A stretch of 64,000 bases of DNA from Bradyrhizobium lupini (GCF_040939785.1 NZ_CP162553.1:868001-932000); one strand, 5' to 3'. Positions 19,472-28,532 are shown, numbered from the stretch's first letter. Notes: a model not told the origin generated them from the sequence alone. Numbers and translations are program-made.

Positions 19472-20548
19472 TTACACCTTTCCGACACGAACGGCGGTGG
19501 CGGCCCTCAACAGGAACTGTAAGGTGTCCGTTCTTGGCACGGACCACAATCCAGGCCGCCGCATGCCGGTTTGCGTGCAACCAGAGGTCGCCTCCCGCCG
19601 GTAGTTTCTGAGGTCCAGGACCGTCATTGCGAGGAACGGCACACGTGTGGCCGGAAGGCGCGCTTGCATTAATTGTCGCATGAACTGCAGACGAGGAATC
19701 AGCCGGGTGCGCATTGAGCGCGGGATATCGACCCCAAGCAGCGCAGCAAGGGCGAGCAGTTGGGTTTCGACCGCGTTTTTCATCAGTTCGCCCGAGAAAT
19801 GAGAGGCAAGTTCCTGCCAGTCCAGCCCTTCGGAATCATTCAAGTCGCGCAACTCAACCAGATGCCGCAGATCGAGTTCGCCAAGCCAGTAGCCGTAGTC
19901 TTGAAACTGATCGTGGATGATCAACATCAGCGCTCGATAAGTGGGCGTCGGGACGTACACGCGTCCCCGCCCCAGCAGCGCGGGGACGCAATGGTTCAGG
20001 GCATGTCCGGGGCCAGCATAGAGGTACGCGGGGCCTGGAGCGGCCCGTTGCAGATCGATGGTTCCGACATCCCGCGGTCGACTTAGCTCGACATACCATC
20101 TCCGGCTTTCGGGGCGCGCTTGATCATGAATTTCATAGCCAATTGCGCCCAGAGCGGCGACCGCCCTTTCAGCTTCGTCCGGCACGACCATAATATCCAG
20201 ATCACACATCAGCCGAACTCCTCGCCGCTCGACAGGTGCTGTGGCTAGCGTTGCCGCACCCTTGAGCAACACCGGCGTAACTCCCTGGCCGTTCATCGCA
20301 ATGACGGCCTCTTCCAGTTGACCGGCCAACCGATCGTTGCGCAGCACGTTTCGGCGATGGATCTGGCGGATATAGGTGCACACGTCCTCTGGCAACACCG
20401 ATGCAAATTGATCAACGAAGTCAATGAGCGCAGGCGTCGTCAACGTCTGGTTTGCGAGCCCGATGACGGAGGTCCACTCCACGTCGACGGGCGGCAAGCC
20501 TCGCAAGCAGTTGCATAGGCTTCTCAGTGCCGCACTATGCCTTGTCAT
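19472..20548 (-). CDS. Nucleotidyltransferase family protein (NTP_transf_5-like)
   Basis: 358 residues resembling the uncharacterised nucleotidyltransferase-fold family found beside PqqD and HPr-kinase-like genes in exopolysaccharide and modified-peptide loci. The key segment is VTPVLLKGAATLATAP followed by RRGVRLMCDLDIMVVPDEAE. Its Lys-Gly and D-x-D (DLD) pattern matches the metal-binding motif of this fold. A later YWLGELDLRHLVEL fits the family. The ATG overlaps the last 14 bases of the kinase-like gene, so the two are translationally coupled. The substrate, whether a protein, peptide or sugar, is unknown. Confidence 0.82.
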   Translation of the reverse strand: MTRHSAALRSLCNCLRGLPPVDVEWTSVIGLANQTLTTPALIDFVDQFASVLPEDVCTYIRQIHRRNVLRNDRLAGQLEEAVIAMNGQGVTPVLLKGAATLATAPVERRGVRLMCDLDIMVVPDEAERAVAALGAIGYEIHDQARPESRRWYVELSRPRDVGTIDLQRAAPGPAYLYAGPGHALNHCVPALLGRGRVYVPTPTYRALMLIIHDQFQDYGYWLGELDLRHLVELRDLNDSEGLDWQELASHFSGELMKNAVETQLLALAALLGVDIPRSMRTRLIPRLQFMRQLMQARLPATRVPFLAMTVLDLRNYRREATSGCTQTGMRRPGLWSVPRTDTLQFLLRAATAVRVGKV

Positions 20549-21650
20549 CGCACAAGTCCATCAGCAGCTGTCGAGCCTGCGCCGATTCCGAATAGATGAG
20601 TTGGAAAGATCGTGCGCCCGCAACAATCCGCTTCAAAGCGAAAAAGCCGGACTGCGACAGCTTCCCGTCTGCGGCAAAAGCGCCCTCAATGAGCCGCTTG
20701 ATCGAATCAAGCTGATCCAGGGGGGTCAGCTCGACGGGGCCGCTTGCGACCCGGTTCAGAAAGATGATCCACTTGGCAGAGAGGCTCCCATTGTGCGCAT
20801 CCGGAATCGGCAAATACCGCACTTCGGCGCCATCGGACCGGCGGTGCGTCACGTCGTTCCAATCGCCATACAGTCGGGATAGCAACCGCCACGATCCCTG
20901 CTTGAGGGTGAGGGCAAATGGGATGCCGCAGATCGTTCCGTCAGCCCCAATCAGCGCAACGTCATCGCCGGCATACTGAAATCCAGCGTCTACCAATTCT
21001 AGTGCAAGAGTCGACTTGCCGGCTCCCGGTTGGCCGCACAGCAGTAAGCCCATGCCGCACTTTGCAAGAGAAGCGGCGTGGAGCGCGAAAGCCCACTGAT
21101 TGCTTCGGATAAGTCGCTCGGTGATGTGAGCTTTGATTGTAGGGGCCAGAGCTGCGGCTTCACATCTATGGATGCTCCCGTCATTCCCGCGGAAGAATAC
21201 CCGATCGCCGAGCATCATTGTCTCGATCGCAATATCCTCCTCCTCGCCGCTGTCGTCCGTAACACAAAATAGCGAAATCAACTGTTGCGAGAGCTCCCGA
21301 TTTGCAGCCCGGACGCTGATCCTGCGCTGACCAAGAACCGTTGAGAAGGCACAATCGGCCGACATTCGCCAGTCGAGATCGAGCACCCCTCGATCGATCC
21401 AGACGTTCATCGCCTGCCACGTGAACTCGCGCGCTGCGCGCTCGCCAATGCCTAGCTGCCCGAGCTCCTGATGGACGTCTTCCAAAGAAGCACCTTGTGC
21501 CAACTTGCACCAAATGAATGCCCCTAGCTGGTCCAACTCATAGAGCTTCTGCCTTGTCTCGCTGAAAAGCACTGATCGACCGTCCACCAGCGCGAAGATT
21601 GCACCCGCGGCGGGTCTCAACACCATCTCTGCCGATGTTTTTCCCAGCAT
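20535..21650 (-). CDS. PqqD-like domain fused to HPr-kinase-like domain
   Basis: 371 residues. Residues 1 to about 95 look like a PqqD-type peptide-binding domain (LVDGRSVLFSETRQKLYELD, then GAFIWCKLAQGASLEDVHQE, ending FTWQAMNVWIDRGVLDLDW). The remainder resembles HPr kinase/phosphorylase-related kinases: Walker A LLCGQPGAGKSTLALELVD, then GDDVALIGADGTICGIPFAL. In related systems the PqqD partner and the kinase are separate proteins; here they are one chain. A start at 21650 is chosen over a TTG 18 bases upstream because GGGA precedes it. Its neighbours are a nucleotidyltransferase downstream, overlapping, and a small protein upstream that could be the substrate. Domains are well supported; the pathway is inference. 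Confidence 0.85.
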   Translation of the reverse strand: MLGKTSAEMVLRPAAGAIFALVDGRSVLFSETRQKLYELDQLGAFIWCKLAQGASLEDVHQELGQLGIGERAAREFTWQAMNVWIDRGVLDLDWRMSADCAFSTVLGQRRISVRAANRELSQQLISLFCVTDDSGEEEDIAIETMMLGDRVFFRGNDGSIHRCEAAALAPTIKAHITERLIRSNQWAFALHAASLAKCGMGLLLCGQPGAGKSTLALELVDAGFQYAGDDVALIGADGTICGIPFALTLKQGSWRLLSRLYGDWNDVTHRRSDGAEVRYLPIPDAHNGSLSAKWIIFLNRVASGPVELTPLDQLDSIKRLIEGAFAADGKLSQSGFFALKRIVAGARSFQLIYSESAQARQLLMDLCDDKA

Positions 21651-21861
21651 GGCTATTCCCGATAGCAACGATATCTGTTTCGCCGCCGTGTCGACGCGGT
21701 GGCGACAACATCCGGCAATGTCCTGTCCACGGCGCGTTCAAACGAGCTGCAGTTGCCGAGGAAATTCGGCTTGATCGCCGTGCTACAACGGCGCAAGTCC
21801 ACCTCAGTGCGGATGCACATCGCCTGACTGGGATTCATTTCGAATGACCATACGGCCCCGG

Positions 21862-22107
21862 TCACGCCGCCAGCTGACCACCCTCGTTCACCCCAGATAG
21901 AGAAATATTCAACACTTGTCCTCCGAGAAAGGTCGCCGGCGCGGTCAACCGGTGAGAGTCCAGCAGATAGCGGTAAACTTCGCGAGCAGCACTCCGCTCT
22001 CCTAGAACGCGCTCCCTCTCGCTGATGCTCGCTAGCTTCTCGCGCATTTGAGCCAACTGCTTCGCAGCCGAGGTGGAGTTGCGCTTCTTCTGGACTGATT
22101 CCCGCAT
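21862..22107 (-). CDS. Small protein upstream of the PqqD/kinase fusion, candidate substrate
   Basis: 81 residues, unrecognised. The ATG at 22105-22107 has a very good site (GGAGGAG, five bases away). The first half is a charged helix (AAKQLAQMREKLASISERER); the second half is neutral and Gly/Leu/Ser-rich and ends GGQVLNISLSGVNEGGQLAA. A helical leader followed by a short neutral tail is the shape of many modified-peptide precursors. It is the first gene of a leftward set with the PqqD/kinase fusion and the nucleotidyltransferase, although 211 bases separate it from the next start. That it is the peptide handled by those enzymes is a hypothesis; no processing site is evident. Confidence 0.6.
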   Translation of the reverse strand: MRESVQKKRNSTSAAKQLAQMREKLASISERERVLGERSAAREVYRYLLDSHRLTAPATFLGGQVLNISLSGVNEGGQLAA

Positions 22108-22114
22108 CGTCTCC

Positions 22115-22225
22115 TCCGACCAAAAAAATTGACGAAAACAGCTTACGTCATTGACAACAATTAACAACGAGATTTATATGATAACAATATAATCAATATT
22201 TATTTCATGTTTGAACCGGATGCAA
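22115..22225. promoter_or_regulatory. AT-rich promoter region of the PqqD/kinase cassette
   Basis: About 100 bases rich in A and T, including ATATGATAACAATATAATC at 22175-22193, immediately before the small-protein gene. This is the only plausible promoter for the leftward cassette. No exact sigma-factor hexamers could be fixed. Confidence 0.4.
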
Positions 22226-22803
22226 CCATTCAAATACCAAGAAGCGGGCCCTCCGTCGAAATAACAGCCGACCGAGAAACAGCGTCGCAGAAATCGCCGC
22301 GATGATCTTGACCTCCTGCGTGCGGGACAGCGAAAAATAAAACTCGACGAGAGTCGCAAACCAGACCGACAGCGCAAGGCTTAATTTGCAGGATTAAATC
22401 CTAACGAAAAATATTTCGCTGACGAGAGTGGAGTGAAACCGGTGATCGAATTAGCCAATTTGCCCATCACGGGCGATATGATCGTCTTCGTCGCGAGCGG
22501 CATAGCACGCGCAAAACTCCCACCCGCTCAGATTGGCCCATTTTCAGTGGCGCCTAAGGAGCTTTCGAGAGACGCATAATCAACGCCCGCGCTGCCGAGC
22601 CAAAGAGCGGCGGCGTCCAAGGAATCGCTCAAGCAGCGATCCGGCCGGTTGGAAAAACGTCGTCACGAGCAACCCGCCCTGCTCGAACAAGCACTCCCAG
22701 TGTGCGATGCCCCCCAAGTAACCCACACTGAGATGACGACGCACTCCAGCCGGCCGGTTCTCTTTCGTTCGACAACGAATAATAATTTCCTAGGGAGGCT
22801 CGC
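22226..22803. other. Gap without recognisable genes
   Basis: Short open frames occur on both strands but none has protein-like composition with a good start. The only clear signal is the AGGGAGG ribosome site at the right end, which serves the next gene. Confidence 0.4.
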
Positions 22804-23019
22804 ATGGGAATGATCATGGTCAAATGTCCGCAAACCGGTCGCGCGATTCCTACTGGTATTAGGTCGGACCGTGAGGCTTTCCTGCGGAGCGTTGTGTTTT
22901 ATGGCAATACTCGTTGCCCGGTCTGTCGCGCCAATCACAACTGGTTCGCTCGCGAGGCCTGGGTCGATGAGCCGGTCGTGCGGCCCGGGGAGATATTCGA
23001 GGAAGCGCCGCTGTGCTGA
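22804..23019 (+). CDS. Small zinc-ribbon-like protein
   Basis: 71 residues, preceded by a near-perfect AGGGAGG site. It has one Cys near the start (KCPQTGRAIPTGI) and a CPVC pair (TRCPVCRANHNWFAREAW), with His and Trp following. This looks like a tiny ribbon fold that could hold zinc, though only three Cys and a His are placed for it. No membrane segment. Similar short proteins of unknown role are common in rhizobia, as I recall. It stands alone, with gaps on both sides. Confidence 0.75.
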   Translation: MGMIMVKCPQTGRAIPTGIRSDREAFLRSVVFYGNTRCPVCRANHNWFAREAWVDEPVVRPGEIFEEAPLC

Positions 23020-23376
23020 TGCGTAGCGGGCTTCGGTACAGACGCGGAGCCGAACTGACTAGCATTACACGAATTTGGGCCGACCGCCTCATTTGACGCC
23101 CCGTGTGCGGAGTTGACCTGTTGCGGCATGGTTGCCGCACCGACTAGTCTTGGTACGGGCTGGATGCGCTCAATCATGGCGCAGCGTTCATCCAGATTCC
23201 TGTCTTGGCGGCTATTTCTGCCAGGGCTTACTGGAGGGATGCGAAATATTTTGGCCTATCGTCGTAAAGCGAACTGACGCCCTCATGAACCGCAAGTTAA
23301 GCGTCACACCGGCAGGTCGGCGCAAACTAACGCTTCCGATCGCTGATCCTGCAAGGGCCTGTTTGGGGGTATTGTA
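23020..23376. other. Gap without convincing genes
   Basis: A 37-residue frame from about 23166 is possible but weak. Nothing else is recognisable. Confidence 0.35.
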
Positions 23377-23580
23377 GTGAGTAGTGGGGTTTGCAGCCGC
23401 TTGGCTGTTCTGCGTCAAACGGCGATGGAGCTCGTTAGCCTGCTTGCCCAATTGCACAGGCTACGAGAGCAAGTGCGAAGGGCGGAAGGGCGAAGCCTCG
23501 GAGAACGAGCGAGACTAGGGCCGGCGTCACGGATGCGTAGGCCCCGGTTTGGGACGAGTTGCCGCACGCGGATTCAATGA
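23377..23580 (+). CDS. Short coiled-coil protein, family member 1
   Basis: 67 residues from a GTG. The central helix AMELVSLLAQLHRLREQVRR followed by AEGRSL has the same shape as the proteins at 33262 and 39191: a Leu-rich heptad helix, then an acidic-basic stretch and a Ser/Arg-rich tail. No function is known to me. It is probably a cytoplasmic small dimer. Assignment as a gene rests on the shared pattern and not on a strong ribosome site. Confidence 0.5.
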   Translation: MSSGVCSRLAVLRQTAMELVSLLAQLHRLREQVRRAEGRSLGERARLGPASRMRRPRFGTSCRTRIQ

Positions 23581-24050
23581 TGGCGAGCGGCGCGCGTAAT
23601 TTCAGCGAACTCGAAGACGATCGTTTCACGGATCGACCTTGAAGCCTCCGATAACCCTTGCACAGCTCCAAGCCGCCCGATCGCTCCCCAATGAGGCGTG
23701 CGCACAGCGGGGTTTCAAGGCAGGCCGATGCGAGTGAAGGCTCTGTGTCAGGAAAAGTGCTGCACTTGGATCCGGCGTCCCTTTCCGGCTCTGACCGAGA
23801 TCATCCACGAGCGGCATGCTGCGGATCATGTCCCGCACCTGAGTTGGTTTAAGCCTGACTTTTTATCTCTTTTTAGTCTTATGAAGCAGCGCTACATCTG
23901 AAAGACAATTTGAAAGCAAAGCCGAAAGTCGTTCGCGTCAAATCGTTTCGGTAGTCGCGCCACGGAAGGCAAATTTGATTATCCGGTATAATCATAATTA
24001 ATATGACGCAAAACAGAAAATAAGGTGGGGAAAAATAATGGGAGGAGTGG
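23581..24050. other. Gap ending in the leader of a small-protein gene
   Basis: Bases 23581-23950 hold nothing I recognise. From 23968 the DNA becomes AT-rich and forms a leader, listed separately, that is conserved at 38898. Confidence 0.4.
23977..23993 (+). promoter_or_regulatory. Palindrome GATTAT-N5-ATAATC, copy 1
   Basis: GATTAT at 23977-23982 and its exact reverse complement ATAATC at 23988-23993 are spaced by CCGGT. The same palindrome with a different spacer, in the same context AAATTTGATTAT, lies at 38907 before a paralogous gene. The distance to the start codon is about the same (58 bases). Likely an operator or promoter element. Confidence 0.65.
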
Positions 24051-24275
24051 ATGGAGACCGTACGCCGCTTGCGCGCGATGGCGTCGCTGTGCCGACAGAC
24101 TTCTGCGCATCATCCAGATCGAAGCTGGAAGCTTCTCGCCGAAGCTGAGTTCTGGGAGCACTTGGCTAATGACATGCTTCGCGAGCATTTCGAACAATGC
24201 ACGGCTGGCTCCTCGCTCCGACCGATCGGACGTGATCCGAATGCCGCGGAATCGAGCGCTCGCATAACCGCGTGA
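24051..24275 (+). CDS. Small helical protein with conserved leader, copy 1
   Basis: 74 residues. Its first 38 (METVRRLRAMASLCRQTSAH, then the RSWKLLAEAEFWEHLA run) are nearly the same as the 45-residue protein at 38981. The ATG has a GGGAGGAG site, and the 75 bases before it are conserved between the two copies (palindrome, a CGCAAAA stretch, a GGGG run and ATGGGAGG). The C-terminal half, rich in Ser and Arg, is unique to this copy. Function unknown; the sequence predicts two amphipathic helices, cytoplasmic. Conservation of both leader and protein makes it a real gene. Confidence 0.75.
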   Translation: METVRRLRAMASLCRQTSAHHPDRSWKLLAEAEFWEHLANDMLREHFEQCTAGSSLRPIGRDPNAAESSARITA

Positions 24276-24439
24276 ATGCTCTCGCCTAGCCCAAATCCCA
24301 CTCGGCCGTGTGCGGGGCGTCAGTCCTCTTCAAGGCGCCCCATGGAGAACCAAGCCCTGCCGGCGCCTTCGTCGGGCGGCGCGCAGACCTGAGCAGGGAC
24401 GCCAAAGCGCGCTCGGCTGCCCGGCTCGGTCCGCTCAGA
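24276..24439. other. Short gap
   Basis: Nothing recognised between the small gene and the convergent pseudogene. Confidence 0.3.
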
Positions 24440-25071
24440 CTACCGAGTTCTGTTTTCTGAGTCCGGAATGCGCTTGTGCGAATCTGTCGTTCGCCGTTGG
24501 ACTTGCACTTTGGCGTCCAGCACTTTTTCCCCAGTTCGTGCGGCGCGCGGCCGGCTCACTTGGTCCGAAAGGCTGGAGCCCCTACCAACTATTCCAGCGA
24601 TATTTCCGTCGACCTTCGCTGCCGGTATTTTTCGGTTAGGTGACGGTCCAACGATCATCTGCTCCTCGTTGCTCGTGCCGGTGCCAATAGCTCCGATCGG
24701 CAGACCATTTTGAGCGTGGCCAGCGCCGGCATTTCTCTTGGCCTGCGCCGCCGCCCGCGACTTCGACGTGGTGGGTTGAACGTCCGGGCTGTTGGTTTGA
24801 CTGGTGCGGTTCAGGTTTGCACCGGTACCAACGTCTCGTGTCCCTATTCCTGGAGGCGCCGATGGACCAGGGTTGGCGCTGCTCGCATTTGTACCCATGC
24901 CGGACGGAGCTGACCCACCAGTGTTGGCGCTGCCCGTGCCCGTCCCAGTGCCGGCACCCGCGGAGCCCGCCACTGCGCCGCCTGCTTGGGCCAGGCCAGC
25001 ACAGCTACGCTCGTGATAATCGCAATGATCAGCGGGGGAGTCGGTGGAGCATTGGACGATCTCCTTCTCAA
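24440..25071 (-). pseudogene. Gly/Thr/Ser-rich exported protein, frameshifted in its signal peptide
   Basis: One frame gives a signal-peptide core (LIIAIITSVAVLA) near 24990-25030. The continuation that fits, AQAGGAVAGSAGAGTGTGTG and a low-complexity Gly/Ser/Asn/Pro region ending about 24440, is in another frame. The two frames join over the signal-peptidase region, so a single-base change near 24990 would restore an exported protein of about 200 residues. Alternatively the protein starts further upstream in the second frame without a signal peptide. The low-complexity body resembles small secreted proteins of rhizobia. It faces away from the coiled-coil gene across an AT-rich island. Confidence 0.45.
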
Positions 25072-25084
25072 GCGACCGGCAGTA

Positions 25085-25150
25085 TCGGCCGAACATTTAA
25101 TTGGCGATAAATGATTGAATAAAATAAAATATGGTTTATTTTTGCCTAAG
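25085..25150. promoter_or_regulatory. AT-rich divergent promoter island
   Basis: It carries CATTTAATT at 25095-25103 and TGAATAAAATAAAATATGG after it, between the frameshifted exported-protein gene and the coiled-coil gene. Same motif and composition as the islands upstream of the exoprotein, rfbC and the priming transferase. Confidence 0.5.
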
Positions 25151-25185
25151 GGTAAATTGAAATTGAGAAACGGATTGACGCATTA

Positions 25186-26811
25186 ATGTCGCGGATGTGG
25201 ACACAAGCGCCGATGCAGGCAGGGTCGGGCCTTGAATCGCCCGTTCGCCGCGCAGGCGTGTGGATTGCCTCGGATTGTGTTCGTAGCTGTGCGCGCACCT
25301 GCGCAACAAGGTCGGCGTGGGTTGCACCGACTGTCCTGACGGTAATATCGGTTTTGACCATACCCGTTCTCGCGCAGGAGCCAAATCGGCCGGCGAGCGA
25401 CGCCCATGTCATGGCGACGCACTTGCGCGGCACGACCGGCTCGGGAGGGTGGCCCGCGGCGCGGCTGAAACCATCTGCCGACACGACGCCCCTGAAGCTC
25501 GCACAAGCCACAATCAGCAATACCGAGCGATCGCGGCAAGTGCTCGCCACAGAACAGGAGAGGATACGGGCCCTTGCTGCTGACCTTCGAACATGCCGAC
25601 GGGAGCAGGATACCGTGCTGGGGCTGTTGCAGCATGCACGCGAGCAATGGACCAGCATTGCGGAGGCCACCGAGAATGAAACCGATGAGCTCCAGAAATC
25701 GCTCCGGGAGGAGCGCTTGCACACGCAGCGTCTGGAACGGGAACTTGTCAAGGCGCGCAACGATTTCGAAGTGCAGGCACGGCTAAGCCGCGAAATCGGC
25801 GCAGAGGGTCGCGAACCCGAACGCCGGGCACAGAGCGATCCGAGGGAGCTGCAACAGGCTGTCGAGCGGGAGAAAGATCGGGCAAACCGGCTGGAGCAGA
25901 ATCTGACAGCCGCTCATCACGACCTGGAGACCCAGTCCGCAGAGGTAACCAGACAAGCCGCAGAGATCAGTGCAAAAGAGGCAGCGGAGGCTCAGGTACA
26001 GGCAAGCCTCCGACAGGAGCACGATCGTACCAAACAGCTGGAGGAGACGCTCGCGACGACGCGAATCGAGCTCGACAACCGATCCCAGCAGATCGCGAAG
26101 GCAACCGAAGAAACGATGCAGACCAAACGAACAGCGGAGAATACCTCGGCTAAACTGAAGCTGTCATTAAAGGAGGAGCACGAAAGAGCAGATGCGCTGG
26201 CGCAAGAGCTCTCGTTGGCGCGTTCCAAGCTGTTCGCCTATGAAGCGCAAGCCGCGGCAAACGATGATCGAGCCGAACAGTTGAAAAATCAGCTCCGGCG
26301 AGAATGCAACCAATCCGGCCGAGATGAGCAAGAACTTGCCGCAGCGCGCACGAGTATCGGACCGTGGCTACCCGCCGGGGTGTCGGGTGAAGGCGGAGCC
26401 GGCAATTCGCCAACAAGGGAACTGCTCCGAACACTGCTGCTGGGATCGCCGCAGGCGCCGCCCGCGCAATTCGCGCGAGAGCTCGTGGTCACAGCAGCTG
26501 AGCCGAAGGCGCCATCCCCGGTTTTCCGGAACGAAAACGCCGCCGAACTCGTGCGATTGATCGCTCGCGCAACCGGATTGCTTCGACAAGGCGATATTGG
26601 CGCGGCACGAGTTGTCCTGGAGCGTGCTGCTGAATTAGGGAGCGCACCGGCAAGTTTCGCCCTCGCGGAAACGTATGATCCGAGCCTGCTTGCAAAATGG
26701 GGCGCGAGCGGAACGCGCGGCGACACGTCCAAGGCGCGAGAGCTTTACGCCAGAGCAGCAGCCGGAGGGGTCAAGGAGGCAAGGGAGCGATTCGACGCAC
26801 TTGGTCATTAG
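25186..26811 (+). CDS. Exported coiled-coil protein with C-terminal Sel1-like repeats
   Basis: 541 residues. A hydrophobic segment (APTVLTVISVLTIPVLAQEP, about residues 46-65) ending in an ALAQ-like site suggests export after an unusually long N-terminal region, or a later true start. Residues 100-370 are a long Glu/Arg/Gln-rich coiled coil with repeated pattern LEQNLTAAHHDLETQ. The last 90 residues (AELVRLIARATGLLRQGDIG, then AARVVLERAAELGSAPASFA and KARELYARAAAGGVKEA) are Sel1-type helical repeats that normally mediate protein contacts. It precedes the TAXI gene by 119 bases in the same direction. Probably a periplasmic scaffold; specific partner unknown. Confidence 0.8.
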   Translation: MSRMWTQAPMQAGSGLESPVRRAGVWIASDCVRSCARTCATRSAWVAPTVLTVISVLTIPVLAQEPNRPASDAHVMATHLRGTTGSGGWPAARLKPSADTTPLKLAQATISNTERSRQVLATEQERIRALAADLRTCRREQDTVLGLLQHAREQWTSIAEATENETDELQKSLREERLHTQRLERELVKARNDFEVQARLSREIGAEGREPERRAQSDPRELQQAVEREKDRANRLEQNLTAAHHDLETQSAEVTRQAAEISAKEAAEAQVQASLRQEHDRTKQLEETLATTRIELDNRSQQIAKATEETMQTKRTAENTSAKLKLSLKEEHERADALAQELSLARSKLFAYEAQAAANDDRAEQLKNQLRRECNQSGRDEQELAAARTSIGPWLPAGVSGEGGAGNSPTRELLRTLLLGSPQAPPAQFARELVVTAAEPKAPSPVFRNENAAELVRLIARATGLLRQGDIGAARVVLERAAELGSAPASFALAETYDPSLLAKWGASGTRGDTSKARELYARAAAGGVKEARERFDALGH

Positions 26812-26930
26812 CAGCATCGGTGCAGACAAATGGTCGTGCGCTGTATCGACAGATCGAACTTAAACTTACGTGTCGAAGTGAAGAGCGCAGCGGACAAAAC
26901 AGAGTAGACGTTCCTAGGGGAGCCGGATCG

Positions 26931-27950
26931 ATGAAGCAGCTGGTTGGAATACGCTCTTGGTTTCTCCTCATCGTGATAGCCGCTCCGCTTTTGATCATGG
27001 GCTGTTGCCCAGCAATGGCCCAGCAGACTCCGCGGGCGCGTGCGGATCATGCAAGGGCGGAAATTGCGGCCATGAACGATTGGACTGTCGGAATAGCCGG
27101 AGGTCTGCTGGAAGGAGCTCCCATTCGGCTTGCCGCGGAAATGGCGCGAGTGGCCGATGATGGAACGGACCTCCACGTGCTGCCCATCGTGACCCGTGGC
27201 GCAACCGAAAACGTCAATTCGCTGCTGTATTTGCGGGGCATTGATGCAGCAATCATCAATTCCGACGCACTTGACGAGTACAAGAGCCAAGTGCCGGACA
27301 TCCAGCGACGGATCACCTATGTGCTCAACCTGTTTCCATCTGAACTGCACGTATTCGTCAGGCCCGAAATTCAGAGCTTGAGTGATCTGGTCGGAAAGAA
27401 GGTCAATTTCAACACCCAAGGTACCGCCGCAGCTTATTCGGGCCCGCTGATCTTCAGCCGGCTGGGGATCGAGGTCGATAAGGCATTCATCCCCCATCAG
27501 GTTGCGATGGAACAAATGCGCAGGGGTGAGCTGGCCGCCGTCGTTTTCATAACATCGAAGCCGGTGGATGCATTCATACGTGGTCGCTGGGATGCCGGCT
27601 TCAAGTTCTTGCCGGTCCCCTACGAGAGCAAGTTCGAAGATTATTATCTGCCATCTTGGCTGGACGCAGCTGATTATCCAAACTTGATCAGGCAGGGGGA
27701 ACGCGTGACAACTATTGCCGTTCCAACCGTGCTGGTCGCTTTCAATTGGCCGATCAAATCCAATCGCTTTAATCGTGTGGCGCGCTTTGTCGACCGCCTG
27801 TTCTCGCGGATCAACAAACTGCAGGAGCCCGGTTTCGATCCGAAATGGAAGTCGATCAACTTGGCGGCGACGGTCCCTGGCCTGACGCGTTCTCCCGCGG
27901 CGCAGGCCTGGCTCGATCGTCTGCCGCGTTCGAGCCAGGCGGCGCAATGA
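26931..27950 (+). CDS. TAXI-type solute-binding protein
   Basis: 339 residues. A signal peptide (SWFLLIVIAAPLLIMGCCPA) is followed by a periplasmic binding fold of the TRAP-associated extracytoplasmic immunogenic (TAXI) type: WTVGIAGGLLEGAPIRLAAE, ATENVNSLLYLRGIDAAIIN, LSDLVGKKVNFNTQGTAAAY, and AVVFITSKPVDAFIRG. The Cys pair at the signal end could allow lipidation. No TRAP permease gene is nearby, as is often the case for TAXI proteins in rhizobia. The ATG at 26931 follows AGGGGAGCC. It overlaps the next gene by four bases (ATGA), so they are coupled. The ligand is unknown; small acids such as glutamate are usual for the family. Confidence 0.88.
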   Translation: MKQLVGIRSWFLLIVIAAPLLIMGCCPAMAQQTPRARADHARAEIAAMNDWTVGIAGGLLEGAPIRLAAEMARVADDGTDLHVLPIVTRGATENVNSLLYLRGIDAAIINSDALDEYKSQVPDIQRRITYVLNLFPSELHVFVRPEIQSLSDLVGKKVNFNTQGTAAAYSGPLIFSRLGIEVDKAFIPHQVAMEQMRRGELAAVVFITSKPVDAFIRGRWDAGFKFLPVPYESKFEDYYLPSWLDAADYPNLIRQGERVTTIAVPTVLVAFNWPIKSNRFNRVARFVDRLFSRINKLQEPGFDPKWKSINLAATVPGLTRSPAAQAWLDRLPRSSQAAQ

Positions 27951-28498
27951 CGTTCACCCTGATCGCTCTCGTCGTGACGCTCGCGATCGCAAATGACCTC
28001 GCTCGGGCCCGAGGCGCCGAAGACCCTATGGCGCCGGTTCGCGTCTCTGATCGGCCCGCAAATGGAGCCGGGGCGTGGATCGTCAGCGAGACCACCTCGC
28101 CAGTTGATTATTCATCGATCATCAAGGCGACACTACCATCTCAAGGGGACGCAGCAATGAGCCTGTCGATACGCTGTCGCGGCGGCCTGACCGAAGTGTT
28201 GCTTGATGGAGCCGGCCTGTCGGGCCGTCGCGAGGATTACACCCTATCCCTGCGCATCAATGATGATCCACCTCTTCAGGTCTCAACAATTACGTCGGTA
28301 CGCGGTGTCGCGCTTGAAGGCGATGTCGTTCGCCTGTTGCAATCGATCCCCGGCCACAGCGAACTTTCCGTGCATGTGTCACGCCGAACGGGGACTAGCG
28401 CCGGTGCAGTGTTCGCTCTCTATGGTATCGAGAGCGTACGTGCAAAATTGGCGGCAACATGCAAATGGCCACGCGCGATCGCGAAGCCCAACAATTGA
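27947..28498 (+). CDS. Exported protein resembling type VI-associated TagO/VasI
   Basis: 183 residues. A signal peptide (TFTLIALVVTLAIANDLARARGA) is followed by a beta-rich domain with AWIVSETTSPVDYSSIIKAT, MSLSIRCRGGLTEVLLDGAG and ALYGIESVRAKLAATCKW. This order of a W-S-SPVD start, an RC strand and a final IE..R..L...C..W segment is that of TagO/VasI-like periplasmic proteins. No other type VI gene is in view, so the name describes only the fold. The start overlaps the TAXI stop (ATGA). A small DsrE-like gene follows after 34 bases, suggesting a three-gene unit. Confidence 0.75.
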   Translation: MTFTLIALVVTLAIANDLARARGAEDPMAPVRVSDRPANGAGAWIVSETTSPVDYSSIIKATLPSQGDAAMSLSIRCRGGLTEVLLDGAGLSGRREDYTLSLRINDDPPLQVSTITSVRGVALEGDVVRLLQSIPGHSELSVHVSRRTGTSAGAVFALYGIESVRAKLAATCKWPRAIAKPNN

Positions 28499-28532
28499 TC
28501 ATGAACCTCAGCTTGCTTGGAGAAACAACATA

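Noticed and set aside
26808..27947. A 379-codon minus-strand frame opposite the TAXI gene
   Set aside because: The plus-strand protein has a signal peptide and family motifs; the opposite frame has none.
28203..28532. Upstream extension of the DsrE-like gene
   Set aside because: The extra N-terminus overlaps the TagO/VasI-like gene in another frame and precedes a proper signal peptide, so the ATG at 28533 is preferred.
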